DNA from: Pseudarthrobacter siccitolerans
Lineage (GTDB): Bacteria > Actinomycetota > Actinomycetes > Actinomycetales > Micrococcaceae
NCBI RefSeq assembly: GCF_030823375.1
Contig: NZ_JAUSXB010000002.1
Span: 7,188-71,187, forward strand
DNA: 64,000 nt
Reading direction: 5' to 3'
A program made the translations under genes and the position numbers. Within the stretch, counting starts at the first letter, position 1; each line of letters begins with the position of its first letter. Of the stretch, positions 38,433 to 47,379 are shown piece after piece. The notes below the pieces were generated by a model. The model made no database searches and was not told the origin of the DNA. It worked only from the letters and a program-made list of their open reading frames with translations.

Positions 38433-40804
38433 TGGCGGCTCAGGAACTGCTGGACCCGATTGATTTCGTTAGTCCTAGCGGACGTCTCTTAATTGACACA
38501 AGCGTATTTATGGACGACCGACCGGAAAGGCGAGGTGGTCTGAAGGCGCTGCTCCAACGGTGTGGTCAGACGATTCGCCTGAACGACAACCCGATCGTGA
38601 TCCCGATCGACGTGGTTGAGGAACTGACGAAGCAGAGCCGCAAGGTTGACCCGGAGCGAGCAGAGGCGATTCGCCGGGCTGGGGTTTCGCTTGGGTTCAT
38701 CGAGGACGCTGCGGCGCTCGGGCTGGTACGTACCGACATAGGCCACGACTCGAAGCACTACGCCGACTCTGTCTTCGAGGCCGTCTTCACACGCTATGCA
38801 AACCAGTACGACATGTGCCTCCTGATCAACGATATTACGCCGCTTCTTCATGTCCGCTTGCTGTCGCACACGAGCAGCAAGAAGCTCGTAGCTGGGTCTC
38901 TGACCAGCGATGGCCGCGTCAGAATCGAGAGCGACCAAATTCTGTACGAGCGTGGGGTGCGGAAACTTCGTCGCAAGCAAGACGAGGGAGATGCGCGAGA
39001 AGTGGCCGCGCTCAGCCCACTCCTCGCTGACTTCAAGGGTCAGTTCGGAACCTCGGAGCTGGCGGATCGCCGGACGGGATCACCGGTACTCGGGTCGCCA
39101 AGCGCGGAATCAGGGGTTCGCTGCCGGGTCGAGCCTTTTGATAGAGAGCCGGCATTTAAGGGGGCCGACTCATTACTTGAGGTTGCCACCATTCCAAGTG
39201 TCGGAGACAAGGTCCACTTCAGCTCGCCTTCGGGCAGTGGGTCGGTGGTCCTCGATGAACTCCTGGGAGAGGGCGGAGAGGGCGCTGCCTATGCAGTCCA
39301 TGGGGATCGAGTCGTCAAGATCTTCGACCGAGACCATGTGACGCGCCACCGCCAAGCGAAGGTCGAACAGTTTGCGTCCCGGAGTCTGTACTCACAAGGC
39401 ATCTGCTTTCCCGAAGCAGTTGTCACAAACGATGCGGGCGAGTTCGTCGGGTACATGATGCCAAGGGCTCGTGGCAATGAGTTCCGCGTGATTATGAACC
39501 CGCGGCGGTTCCTCAAGGCGTTCCCCGGGTGGACCAAGGCCGACCTCGTCGATGTCTGCATCTCTTTCCTGGAGAAGGTGTCGTACTTGCACTCACTCAA
39601 CGTGATCGTCGGCGACATCAATCCCAAGAACGTCATCGTTGATGCCAGCAAGAACGTCTGGATGATTGATGCAGATTCTTGGCAGGTCGATGGATACCCG
39701 TGCCCGGTCGGGACTCCAATGTTCACTGCAGCATCTGCACTTGACCGCCCGTATGCCGAATCACTGCGGACGAGTGAAGAAGAACTTTTCGCTGTCGCAA
39801 CGATGCTCTTCATGGTTCTGATCACGGGCCAGTTCCCCTATGCGCGTACGGGGTCCGATGGTGACATCGCTCGCCTCATCAAAGACGGCAATTTTGCGTT
39901 TCAGGTCGGAGAGCGCTCAAATCGTGACCAACCCGAGGGCAACTGGAAGTACATGTGGAGCCACATGCCACGCGGCCTCAAGGAGATGTTTTGGAATACC
40001 TTCCATCGGGAAGGCCAGCGGTACACCTCTCCACCGTCTGCCGAGGAGTGGCTCCGAGCATTTCGGCAATACCGCTGGTGGCTCGGAAGCGACAAGAACT
40101 TCGACCCAATGTCCAACGATGTCTACCCCTTCAGGTTCAAGGCGTTCAAACCTGAAACTCCGATTCTCGAATGTCCACAGTGCAACCGCCGCAATGCCCT
40201 GGTGGGGGAATGGAATGAGGCCACTCAAGATCACGTCATCCCCGGAATGTGTTTTGACTGTAGTCAGCAGAATCGGCCGAGGTGTTCTGATTGCGGCACC
40301 CCGCGACCGGCCGGCGCTCTCAAGGACGGCAGGTGCCGAGATTGCAATCGCAAGCGTGACTTCGGTACGTGTGAGAGATGCGGAACGGAGACGCCCCATC
40401 GCTACCTCGTCGGTGGCCGCTGCTCCCAGTGTCAGCTGGGAACCTGCAAGAGCTGCAAGAAGTCAGTTCTGAAGTCGGATCTCTCCTACGGTCGTTGCAC
40501 CGCGTGCGAGAGGCGAGGTAAGGAACTCGATCCGTTGAGGCTATGCACAGATTGTCGTCAATCATTCATTGACTTCGACCACATTGAGTGGTTCAAGGGC
40601 AAAGGACTTGATGTCGCGAAATCTCACGTGGCGATCAAGAAACAGTGCCCACCGAGGACTACGAGCGCCCAACCTGCGTCATCGCAGCGTTACCCAAATG
40701 TTCCACGCGCAGCCACTACGACCACCAAACAGGCGGCATCGAAGTCAAGTGCTCGGCCGCAGCCGACCTTCTGGGAGCGCTTTAAGAAGTGGTGGAACGG
40801 TTGA
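38432..40804 (+). CDS. PIN ribonuclease / protein kinase / zinc-ribbon fusion
   Basis: A 790-residue three-part protein. Residues 18-175 form a PIN-like domain: RLLIDTSVFMDD (Asp22), VVEELTKQ and CLLINDITPLL give the acidic residues. Residues 270-520 form a protein kinase: LLGEGGEGAAYAV (Gly loop), VVKIFDR (Lys), VIVGDINPKNVIVD (catalytic loop with Asp and Asn, near 393) and WMIDADSWQ (DFG-like). From 580 to 715 there are about nine CxxC pairs in tandem zinc ribbons (CPQCNRR, CSDCGTP, CERCGTE, CKSCKKS and others), then a basic tail. Kinase-plus-zinc-ribbon is the STK member of TerY-type triads; the PIN fusion is unusual. VWA and PP2C genes follow. Confidence 0.85.
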   Translation: MAAQELLDPIDFVSPSGRLLIDTSVFMDDRPERRGGLKALLQRCGQTIRLNDNPIVIPIDVVEELTKQSRKVDPERAEAIRRAGVSLGFIEDAAALGLVRTDIGHDSKHYADSVFEAVFTRYANQYDMCLLINDITPLLHVRLLSHTSSKKLVAGSLTSDGRVRIESDQILYERGVRKLRRKQDEGDAREVAALSPLLADFKGQFGTSELADRRTGSPVLGSPSAESGVRCRVEPFDREPAFKGADSLLEVATIPSVGDKVHFSSPSGSGSVVLDELLGEGGEGAAYAVHGDRVVKIFDRDHVTRHRQAKVEQFASRSLYSQGICFPEAVVTNDAGEFVGYMMPRARGNEFRVIMNPRRFLKAFPGWTKADLVDVCISFLEKVSYLHSLNVIVGDINPKNVIVDASKNVWMIDADSWQVDGYPCPVGTPMFTAASALDRPYAESLRTSEEELFAVATMLFMVLITGQFPYARTGSDGDIARLIKDGNFAFQVGERSNRDQPEGNWKYMWSHMPRGLKEMFWNTFHREGQRYTSPPSAEEWLRAFRQYRWWLGSDKNFDPMSNDVYPFRFKAFKPETPILECPQCNRRNALVGEWNEATQDHVIPGMCFDCSQQNRPRCSDCGTPRPAGALKDGRCRDCNRKRDFGTCERCGTETPHRYLVGGRCSQCQLGTCKSCKKSVLKSDLSYGRCTACERRGKELDPLRLCTDCRQSFIDFDHIEWFKGKGLDVAKSHVAIKKQCPPRTTSAQPASSQRYPNVPRAATTTTKQAASKSSARPQPTFWERFKKWWNG

Positions 40805-40840
40805 AATCCCTAAACTCATCCCGAAAGGAATTTTGAACAA

Positions 40841-41521
40841 ATGGCATTTGATATCCGAGCCGCCGACCTAGTCGAGAACCCAACTCCCCGAGTCCCGGTC
40901 TCTCTCTGCATCGACACAAGTGGCTCTATGGCTGGCGACAAGATCCGCGAACTTGTTGAGGGCATCGGCCTCTTCTATGACGCCATCGATGAGGACGATG
41001 ATGCTCACGACTCCGCAGAGGTTAGCGTCGTCGCTTTCAACACCGGAGCCAACCTCGTTCAGGATTTTGCGAGTGTCGAGGGCCTTCAGCGGGACATCAC
41101 GATTGCGCCGAGCGGTCTTACTCATCTTGGCGAGGGCGTGAACCTCGCCCTCGATACGCTGGAGAAGCGCAAGTCACTGTACTCCGACACCGGCGTCCTA
41201 TACTTCCAGCCTTGGCTTGTACTTATGACAGACGGACAGCCAAACGGTGACAAGAGCGAGTTGGAGCGGGCGATCCAGCGCGTGACGCGCATGGTCGCCA
41301 GCAAGAAGCTCACGGTCTTCCCTATCGGGATCGGAAGCGACGCAGATCTTGATGTATTGGGTCGATTCACTCCGGAGAAGCCTCCTCTTCGCTTGAAGGG
41401 AATCGACTTCAAGGAGTTCTTCGAGTGGCTCTCGAAGTCCGTTTCAAAAGTCTCGCAGTCGATGCCTGGGGGCGAGCCGCCGATCGACTTCGGCTCAATC
41501 CGAGGCATCGAGGATCTCTAA
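40841..41521 (+). CDS. VWA-domain (TerY-like) protein
   Basis: A 226-residue von Willebrand A domain. The MIDAS metal site is SLCIDTSGSMAGDKIRELVE near 27, with LTHLGEGVNLALD supplying the Thr and LVLMTDGQPNGDKSELE the second Asp near 126. TVFPIGIGSDADLDVLGRFT completes the fold. It matches TerY-like proteins that bind metal and partner with a PP2C phosphatase and a kinase. AAGGAA precedes ATG 40841. The next gene starts at the base after its TAA. Confidence 0.9.
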   Translation: MAFDIRAADLVENPTPRVPVSLCIDTSGSMAGDKIRELVEGIGLFYDAIDEDDDAHDSAEVSVVAFNTGANLVQDFASVEGLQRDITIAPSGLTHLGEGVNLALDTLEKRKSLYSDTGVLYFQPWLVLMTDGQPNGDKSELERAIQRVTRMVASKKLTVFPIGIGSDADLDVLGRFTPEKPPLRLKGIDFKEFFEWLSKSVSKVSQSMPGGEPPIDFGSIRGIEDL

Positions 41522-42274
41522 TTGTTTCGAGAATTCCACTATCAGGTTCGGGGACGAGGGCACGTTCTCGATGGCAGCCGCGGTCAAGATCGAACCGCCT
41601 ACCTTGCTCGCAGTGGGGTGCAAGTGGTTTGTCTTTCCGACGGTGCCGGCTCGGCAACGCACTCTGAGTTTGGTGCGCAAGCGCTCGTGGATACTGGCTG
41701 CAAACTTCTCTCGGAGCGTTTCGGAGATTTTGTGTCGAGCGATGATGGGGTCGCTTTAAAGCTTGAGATCGTGAATTACCTACTCGATCGTCTGCATGAT
41801 GTCGCGGAACGCCGTGCGGTCGGAATTCGCGACTTGGCCGGCACATTCCTGGCTGTCGCGACAGCCGGTGACCAGTTCCTTGTCCTTCATGTGGGTGACG
41901 GCGTCGTCGGGTACGTGAAGGACGGAATTGCACGGGTAGCTTCAGGACCCGACAATTCTGAATTCGCCAACCAAACAACGTTCCTCACTTCGGAACGGTC
42001 GGCCGTTGGGATGAGGATCATCCGTGGGGGCCTGGACGGTATTACGGGCTTCATCCTCATGAGTGACGGGACGGCCAACAGCCTGTACAACTCTCGCACA
42101 AAGGGGCTAGCCCCGGCCTGTGCAAAAATCGTGGAGTTGCTCGCGTCTGCCCCAACTCGTCAGGCTAAGAATCCTAAGCACAAGAAACAACTCCGCCGTC
42201 TCGTGGATACTAAGATCCGGGTCGCAACGAAGGACGACTGTGCGATCGCTGTCCTGGCCAGGAAGCTCGCTTAG
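41522..42274 (+). CDS. PP2C-family protein phosphatase
   Basis: A 250-residue metal-dependent Ser/Thr phosphatase of the PP2C/SpoIIE type. CLSDGAGSATHSEFGAQAL (metal-binding Asp-Gly), DLAGTFLAVATAGDQFLVLH with VGDGVVGYV, FILMSDGTANSLY and KDDCAIAVLA are the four hallmark motifs. The start is TTG 41522, touching the upstream TAA, with GAGG about 10 bases before it. It should counter the kinase encoded two genes upstream. Absence of a good ATG suggests its expression depends on coupling. Confidence 0.9.
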   Translation: MFREFHYQVRGRGHVLDGSRGQDRTAYLARSGVQVVCLSDGAGSATHSEFGAQALVDTGCKLLSERFGDFVSSDDGVALKLEIVNYLLDRLHDVAERRAVGIRDLAGTFLAVATAGDQFLVLHVGDGVVGYVKDGIARVASGPDNSEFANQTTFLTSERSAVGMRIIRGGLDGITGFILMSDGTANSLYNSRTKGLAPACAKIVELLASAPTRQAKNPKHKKQLRRLVDTKIRVATKDDCAIAVLARKLA

Positions 42275-42580
42275 AGCCGACGCATAAGCCTGCTGACACT
42301 ATCCAAGGCTAAACGTTGCCAATGCAGCGCGCCCCCTGCCGATCGGGGCCGCATGCCGCTGTGTGCGAAGGCGGAGGTGATGCGGTCGGATACAAGACGC
42401 TGCCCCCGCTCTAAACCGGCGCCGGCAATCAGCTCAATGTGCCAAATAGAGATCACAGAATGCCGCCACAAAGCACGAACAGCCAGAATCGATTGCGTAC
42501 GTTCTAATGCGCATGCTGAAACCAGTCAAACCGTTTACCTTCAATCGAACCTTTGCGACGATTGCTCGAAACCGCTCGCG
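42275..42580. other. Intergenic, no gene seen
   Basis: About 300 bases between convergent operons. Frames here are shadow-like. No perfect long inverted repeat stands out; the right boundary of the accessory block may lie here. Confidence 0.4.
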
Positions 42581-43813
42581 CTACCGGGCGGGGCCGCTCT
42601 TGGCCCGCTCCGCACCCAAGGCTGCTCCTGTCCGGGTTTTCTTAGCCTTGGCAGCACCTTTAGTCATGGTGACGGCTCCACTGGGGTGTGTGCCCTCGCT
42701 GCGTTCCGCAGCTGCCCGTCCACGGATTTGGCTTTCGTTGGCCCCGGTAGTGCCCAGTGACGCGGCAAATGCTTCTTGGCGCTCTGCGGAGCCGTAATCT
42801 GCCACCGATGTGCTTTCAGCCTTCAAGCCCTGGTCCTTGAGCCGACCACTGTCGTCTCCCGTGATACGGTTCTCGATCTCGCGGCCCACGCCCTCAAAGC
42901 GGGCAAAAAGCTCTTTCTCGGCCCGCTCGTACCGCTGCTCCAGTGGAGATCGTTCGGAGCCCTCGAATCCATCCTCGGCAAGGAGTTTGGCTTCGTGCAT
43001 CTCTTTGGCGGCTTTGACGAACTCGGGATCTTTGAAGTGAGCCTCGCTGGCACCGTTGACGTTCGCTGTTGTTTCTGTGCGGAGCTGGTCGATGTCGGGA
43101 CCGTTGATACCGTCCTTGCCGATCAGGAATATGCGTTCCTTGATGTCCGCATCAGCGGCCGCGGCTGCCGTCGGAGTTTTTGCGTTGTGTGCCCGCTGCA
43201 GCGCCTGTGCCAGCTCGGGGTTGGCCAAGTACTCCGCCGGCACCTGGTGCCGTTCCATTTCGGGCGCCAGCTTCTCCGCCTGGGCGCGCAGTTCTTCCGC
43301 GCGGGCCGCTGCGAGCAGCTGCATAGCCTTCTCCTGTTCAGCGGCCGCCTTGCGCGCCTCTTCCTGGCTCAGGGCCAGCGCCTCCTGCCTGACCCGTTCA
43401 GCCGCGATGGTCTGGATACCAGACTCCAAATAGGCAGTGTCCGAGCCGACGTCGCGGGTGTCGATCCCGTAGCGGGTCAGAACTTCCTGCCTGATCCGGT
43501 CCGCGGCCGCCAACGCGGCCGGGTCATGGTCTTTCCATGCCTCTGCGACAGCGTAGGCGGTGGAGATATCGTTGGGCTGCGCTTTGTCCCACCACTGATC
43601 CTTCTCCACCGGCGAGAGCGCGGCGCGTGCAGCGCTGCGTTGGGCCGCCAGTTGTGACTGCGCTTCGTGCGCTGCCTGGGCGTCCTGCTGTTCCCGCTGC
43701 CGCTGCAATTCCTGCCGCCGGCGGGCCAGGGTTTCAGCAATCCGCGAGGCGATCAACAGCGACTGGCGCATTCCGCCGTCCAGGACGTCGTCGATTCCAT
43801 CTGATTCACTCAT
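42581..43813 (-). CDS. Relaxase-operon accessory protein, coiled-coil rich
   Basis: A 410-residue, highly helical protein. Residues 20-60 (LIASRIAETLARRRQELQRQ) and 135-190 are Arg/Glu/Gln coiled coil; residues 60-110 contain LSPVEKDQWWDKAQPNDIST and YAVAEAWKDHDP. The tail is basic (KGAAKAKKTRTGAALGAERA). No signal peptide. It is the last gene of the mobC-relaxase-accessory operon, starting 30 bp after the relaxase stop. A DNA-binding transfer accessory role is inferred from place and charge. Confidence 0.72.
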   Translation of the reverse strand: MSESDGIDDVLDGGMRQSLLIASRIAETLARRRQELQRQREQQDAQAAHEAQSQLAAQRSAARAALSPVEKDQWWDKAQPNDISTAYAVAEAWKDHDPAALAAADRIRQEVLTRYGIDTRDVGSDTAYLESGIQTIAAERVRQEALALSQEEARKAAAEQEKAMQLLAAARAEELRAQAEKLAPEMERHQVPAEYLANPELAQALQRAHNAKTPTAAAAADADIKERIFLIGKDGINGPDIDQLRTETTANVNGASEAHFKDPEFVKAAKEMHEAKLLAEDGFEGSERSPLEQRYERAEKELFARFEGVGREIENRITGDDSGRLKDQGLKAESTSVADYGSAERQEAFAASLGTTGANESQIRGRAAAERSEGTHPSGAVTMTKGAAKAKKTRTGAALGAERAKSGPAR

Positions 43814-43843
43814 GGTGTTCCCCCTTGCACTTGGTGTGATTCG

Positions 43844-45475
43844 TTATCGGTCGAGCACAGGGCCGGAATCGCGCCCCGTTTGCTGGCGGGTTTTCGCCGG
43901 CATTGCAGTGGTGGGTACTACCGAACCTGGACGGATGGGAGCCATACCGCGAAGACCAAGTTCCACCGACTTTGGTGCCGTCGTCTGTTCTGATGTGGCT
44001 TGCTCTGGTGCGCCCACTGTGACAGGCTTCGGCATGGTCGCAGCGAAGGGTCTCAGCTGTTCGGTCACCACGGCCCGGATCCGCTGCGCCTCTCGTGTTC
44101 GCCCCGATTGCTGATGCATCTCATGGATGGCAAAAGCAGTGTTCACCAGCTGCAGCATGAGCGCGGCCTGGGCCGCTGTCTTGTTCTTGCTCGACGCCGC
44201 CATGAACAACATGGCCGTCCCGGCAATGGACGGCAGCGGCACAGGCTTGCTGTGCTGGCGTGGTCCGCGCAGCTGCGCTGTGCGGGACAGTTCGGCAGCG
44301 GTCGCTGCCAATGGTCCGGGCGTCGGTTCCAGCCGATGCGACCATGCCGCAAATGCTCCCGAAACTTCCCGTGCCGCCTTCGCCCAGGTGGCATGGTCAT
44401 CCCTCGGCAGCACACGGAGCTTCTCAACCAGCGCTGCTGCGTTGCGCGTGTACTCCACCCACACATCCGCTGAAGGCGTTGCGTTCTCGGGACCGGTTTT
44501 GGAGACCTTGCGCTTGTTGCGCGCGGCCGCGTTCCATTCGGCTGCCGCCTCGGTCGCTAGGTGCGGCGAGTCCATCCATTCTTCACGCAACGCACCGAGC
44601 TTCAGGTCGGACGCCAGGGTGCCACCGCCGAACCAGATAGGACGCTCCCCCTGCTTGGGGCGCTCGGCGACGGAGTAGCCAATGATGACGTCGGTCGTGT
44701 TCTTGGCGTAGCGCGGCCGGAGCAACAGCCCGGTGTCACGTGCACGTCGAACGAACTCCGCTTCTGTCGCAGACGAGCTTGCACTGGCGCGCACCTTCCG
44801 TGCCAAGGAAGACCGGTGCATTTCGCGCTCATCGCGTACAGCGGTAGCCTTCTCCGCCTGGTCATAACCACGGGTGGCGTGCACTGAGGACAGCTGCTCC
44901 AGACCGTACTTGACCTCCAGCTCACGGCAGGTCTGCTGGGCCCTTTTGTAGTCGCCATGGGTCGAGGCTTTGGTGCCGTCCTCGCGGATGAGTGAGACGG
45001 CGATGTGGATGTGGTGGTTACCGTTTTCGGACGTGCCGTGGTTGATCGCCGCCCACCGGCAGCGGGCTTTGCCGCTTGCTTCGGTGAAGCCCATTGAGTC
45101 CACGAAATCGTTGGCGATATCGCCCCACTGCTGGTCAGTCAGTGCGCCCTCCTCGGCGCGCAGGCTAAGGGAGCAATGCCAGACGCTGGCGTCCTTGTAG
45201 CCGACATGAACACGTTCCTTTTTGGCCGCGTCCCACAGCATATCCTTGATCTGAACCGAGACGCCGAACGCCTTGCGCGGCTGGTCCAGATGTCTGGCAA
45301 TGGCCAGTGCGTCGGAGCGGTCGAGGACCCCGTCGTCGTACCACGCCATGATGGCGGCGTCGCCGGCCACCAGGTGGGGATCGGCATGTGCGTTTTTCGT
45401 CTTGTCAGAGTCGGTTGAGGCCAGGTAAACCATGAGGCCGGCCATGCGCGAGCCGCGGGTAATGTTCGGAATCAT
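43844..45475 (-). CDS. Relaxase/mobilisation nuclease (MobA/VirD2-like)
   Basis: A 543-residue relaxase. The N-terminal half has MIPNITRGSRMAGLMVYLAS, an acidic DAAIMAWYDDGVLDR segment, CSLSLRAEEG, and the metal-binding triad NGNHHIHIAVSLIREDG (near 148-164). The catalytic Tyr is probably in the first 45 residues (Tyr17 or Tyr46), which I cannot settle. The C-terminal part is helical with SSKNKTAAQAALMLQLVN. It nicks and carries the transferred strand. ATG lies 2 bp after the mobC stop, so the genes are coupled. Confidence 0.92.
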   Translation of the reverse strand: MIPNITRGSRMAGLMVYLASTDSDKTKNAHADPHLVAGDAAIMAWYDDGVLDRSDALAIARHLDQPRKAFGVSVQIKDMLWDAAKKERVHVGYKDASVWHCSLSLRAEEGALTDQQWGDIANDFVDSMGFTEASGKARCRWAAINHGTSENGNHHIHIAVSLIREDGTKASTHGDYKRAQQTCRELEVKYGLEQLSSVHATRGYDQAEKATAVRDEREMHRSSLARKVRASASSSATEAEFVRRARDTGLLLRPRYAKNTTDVIIGYSVAERPKQGERPIWFGGGTLASDLKLGALREEWMDSPHLATEAAAEWNAAARNKRKVSKTGPENATPSADVWVEYTRNAAALVEKLRVLPRDDHATWAKAAREVSGAFAAWSHRLEPTPGPLAATAAELSRTAQLRGPRQHSKPVPLPSIAGTAMLFMAASSKNKTAAQAALMLQLVNTAFAIHEMHQQSGRTREAQRIRAVVTEQLRPFAATMPKPVTVGAPEQATSEQTTAPKSVELGLRGMAPIRPGSVVPTTAMPAKTRQQTGRDSGPVLDR

Positions 45476-45477
45476 CC

Positions 45478-45867
45478 CTACATCAGTCCGTCAACGGCGT
45501 CGTCGATCCGCATTGCAACGGAGCGGATGTGCTTCAGCGCTTCGCGGGCCTCGGCCGGGAACTCGCTGGTGGCGTTCGCCTGGCGGGCGAGCTGGTTGAT
45601 GTTGTTGGAGGACCGCGCCAACAGGTTGTGCAACGCCATCAGTTCGGCCATGATCGCCCGGCGTTCGGTCGGTGAATCCGAGTGCTCTGAGAGTGCCGCC
45701 GATACCAGCAGGTTCGGGACGGTCACCTTTTCACGCGTGGCCCGCGCGATGAGGGCGGCTTCCTCCTCCACGGTGACCCACACATCTTTGCGCTTCTTCG
45801 TCCCCGCCGGTGAGTTCGCTCGGCGCCGCCTGGAGAACCGGGAGCGGGGCGCATTCTCTTCGCTCAT
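45478..45867 (-). CDS. mobC: MobC-like relaxosome protein
   Basis: A 129-residue protein. Basic N-terminus (RSRFSRRRRANSP), a ribbon-like strand KDVWVTVEEEAALIARA, then the MobC-type helices LMALHNLLARSSNNINQLAR and EALKHIRSVAMRIDDAVDGL. The NNINQLAR-like motif is typical of MobC. It helps open oriT. ATG at the complement of 45865-45867 follows GGGGGAGCG; the 24-codon upstream extension is shadow. oriT is expected between 45868 and 46095. Confidence 0.9.
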   Translation of the reverse strand: MSEENAPRSRFSRRRRANSPAGTKKRKDVWVTVEEEAALIARATREKVTVPNLLVSAALSEHSDSPTERRAIMAELMALHNLLARSSNNINQLARQANATSEFPAEAREALKHIRSVAMRIDDAVDGLM

Positions 45868-45970
45868 CCGCTCCCCCAATCCCTGGAAATGCCCAGCGCA
45901 GCGACCCCGAAACCGGGGACCACACGACCAGTGTGCCAAGTGATCAACCGCAGGGCCGTGAGCGACACGC

Positions 45971-45990
45971 CATTTACACCCGTGTAAATG
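45971..45990. promoter_or_regulatory. Palindrome in the mobC-46096 divergent gap
   Basis: CATTTACAC-CC-GTGTAAATG is a perfect 9+2+9 dyad in the AT-richer centre of the gap between mobC and the divergent gene at 46096. It may be an operator for both genes or the inverted repeat of oriT. Confidence 0.6.
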
Positions 45991-46095
45991 TATAGCTTGC
46001 TCCGCACGGTCGGCTTCGGAGGTTTTCCTGCGGTCTACGCGCCACGCCCTGAAAGCTGCCCTTCAAGTGCAGTGCTCACCGATAGAGTCGGGCCT

Positions 46096-46431
46096 ATGGA
46101 CATAAACGACATTGCCGCTAAAGCGGCCGCCAAAATCGACGCTGCCCGCGATGTAAGAGTTAACGCAGTGAAAACCGCTGCTGCCAGCAGCGTGGAACTC
46201 CTGGAGGCAGCACAACTGCTGGCTTCCGCCGAGCAGAAGTACGCAAAGGACTACCAAACCGCGTTACGAGCAGACTGGACCGAGTCAGACCTGCGTGGCT
46301 TTGGTCTGGACGCTCCCGCCAAGAAGGCAAGCGGCCGTCCCCGCGGGAGCAAAGCCACACGGCAGTCAAAGCCGGCCGACGAACCCCGTGAGACAGTTTC
46401 AACTCAGACAACGGGCACCGAGAGCCAGTAA
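46096..46431 (+). CDS. Conserved-looking plasmid protein beside the relaxase operon
   Basis: A 111-residue helical protein: MDINDIAAKAAAKIDAARDV, then ELLEAAQLLASAEQKYAKDY and WTESDLRGFGLDAP, with a basic AT-hook-like tail (KKASGRPRGSKATRQ). The RPRGSK core could contact DNA. ATG 46096 is taken because the upstream frame is shadow. It is divergent from mobC across the palindrome 45971-45990. Function unknown; a relaxosome accessory is possible. Confidence 0.7.
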   Translation: MDINDIAAKAAAKIDAARDVRVNAVKTAAASSVELLEAAQLLASAEQKYAKDYQTALRADWTESDLRGFGLDAPAKKASGRPRGSKATRQSKPADEPRETVSTQTTGTESQ

Positions 46432-46908
46432 CCCCTCGCCCACATGTGCACGGCAAAAGCTAACTCCTTCGGGCTTTTCCCGCACACACCTGGACGACGG
46501 GACCCAACCCGACCGGCTGCACACAAGCGCCAGGCCACCACGAGTACCAACCTCACCACCGGGACCGGCGAATGTGCACAGCCTAGGAGCATCTTGGGCC
46601 ACCAACGGATAAGTTCCCCATGGTCCAAGACCGTCGTCGCCGGCCAACCCTTGCGGGGCAGGGTTCTTCTTTCAGCAGGGACGACACGTCGTCATCTGGC
46701 GGGACGACCGGGGCATTGACGGAACCGTCACAACGGAAACCTTTTACGGCACCCGGGGGCTTCCAACACGGTTACGGGCGGTGACAACCACAAGCTGCAG
46801 GGCGGCGCTAATCAGCACCTGGTACCGCTGTCCCGCTTGATCCAAGTAAGGGCACCTCACGCGGCAGGAATGTCCACAGATTTTCCCTAAAGCCGTCGTG
46901 GATGCGGC
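46432..46908. other. Intergenic with a possible degraded small gene
   Basis: The plus frame ending TGA 46838-46840 includes FFFQQGRHVVIWRDDRGIDG and TVTTETFYGTRGLPTRLRAV, which read like a genuine small protein. It has no start codon after its upstream stop, so it is probably a remnant. The rest shows nothing clear. Confidence 0.3.
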
Positions 46909-46944
46909 GAAGGCCGGCACCTTTCTGAACTGGGGCCGGCCTTC
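46909..46944 (-). terminator. Terminator of the excisionase-like gene
   Basis: Perfect 10-bp arms GAAGGCCGGC (46909-46918) and GCCGGCCTTC (46935-46944) lie 21 bp beyond the stop codon at 46966. Confidence 0.7.
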
Positions 46945-46965
46945 ATGCTTTCCATAGATCTGGTG

Positions 46966-47253
46966 TCAGTCTTCCGCGGGCGTGTCACCTTCGGGGATTT
47001 GGCCGGAAGCGATCCGCTTTGCAGTCTTCTCATAGGCGGCATCGATGTAGGCTGTCAGGTCATCTTCCCGTACTCGCCAAATGCCGCGGCCCCCGAACTG
47101 CGCGGCCCGAAGTTCACCGCTTTTCACCAACGCATATACCAGCGGCTTGCCGAGGTTCAGGACCTCCTGGACCTGGTCCAGGGTCAGCATCCGCGGGAAT
47201 GGCGCAGTCGTTGGAACGGCCGTCTTGTTCACTTCTTCAGTCCACCTGGCCAT
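46966..47253 (-). CDS. Excisionase-like HTH DNA-binding protein
   Basis: A 95-residue MerR/excisionase-type protein: PRMLTLDQVQEVLNLGKPLV for the HTH, YALVKSGELRAAQFGGRGIW for the wing, then RVREDDLTAYIDAAYEKTAK. An acidic tail (EGDTPAED) ends it. ATG at the complement of 47251-47253 follows GAGG; the longer frame to 47328 is less likely. It may control excision, transfer or partition genes nearby. A broken relative lies at 3931-4121. Confidence 0.82.
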   Translation of the reverse strand: MARWTEEVNKTAVPTTAPFPRMLTLDQVQEVLNLGKPLVYALVKSGELRAAQFGGRGIWRVREDDLTAYIDAAYEKTAKRIASGQIPEGDTPAED

Positions 47254-47379
47254 AGCTATTTTTCCTCGTTTCGGCACTGCAAATTCATCTCTGGTTCCCT
47301 GTTCGCGGCGCGGCTTTCCCGCCTTCACCGGAAGGCCATCCCCACCGCCGTTGCTGAGGGTTACCGAAGGTTTAAGAGC

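Noticed and set aside
46620..46840. Frame from ATG 46620 (MVQDRRRRPTL...)
   Set aside because: Low-complexity and out of frame with the better-looking remnant that ends at 46840; neither is an intact gene.
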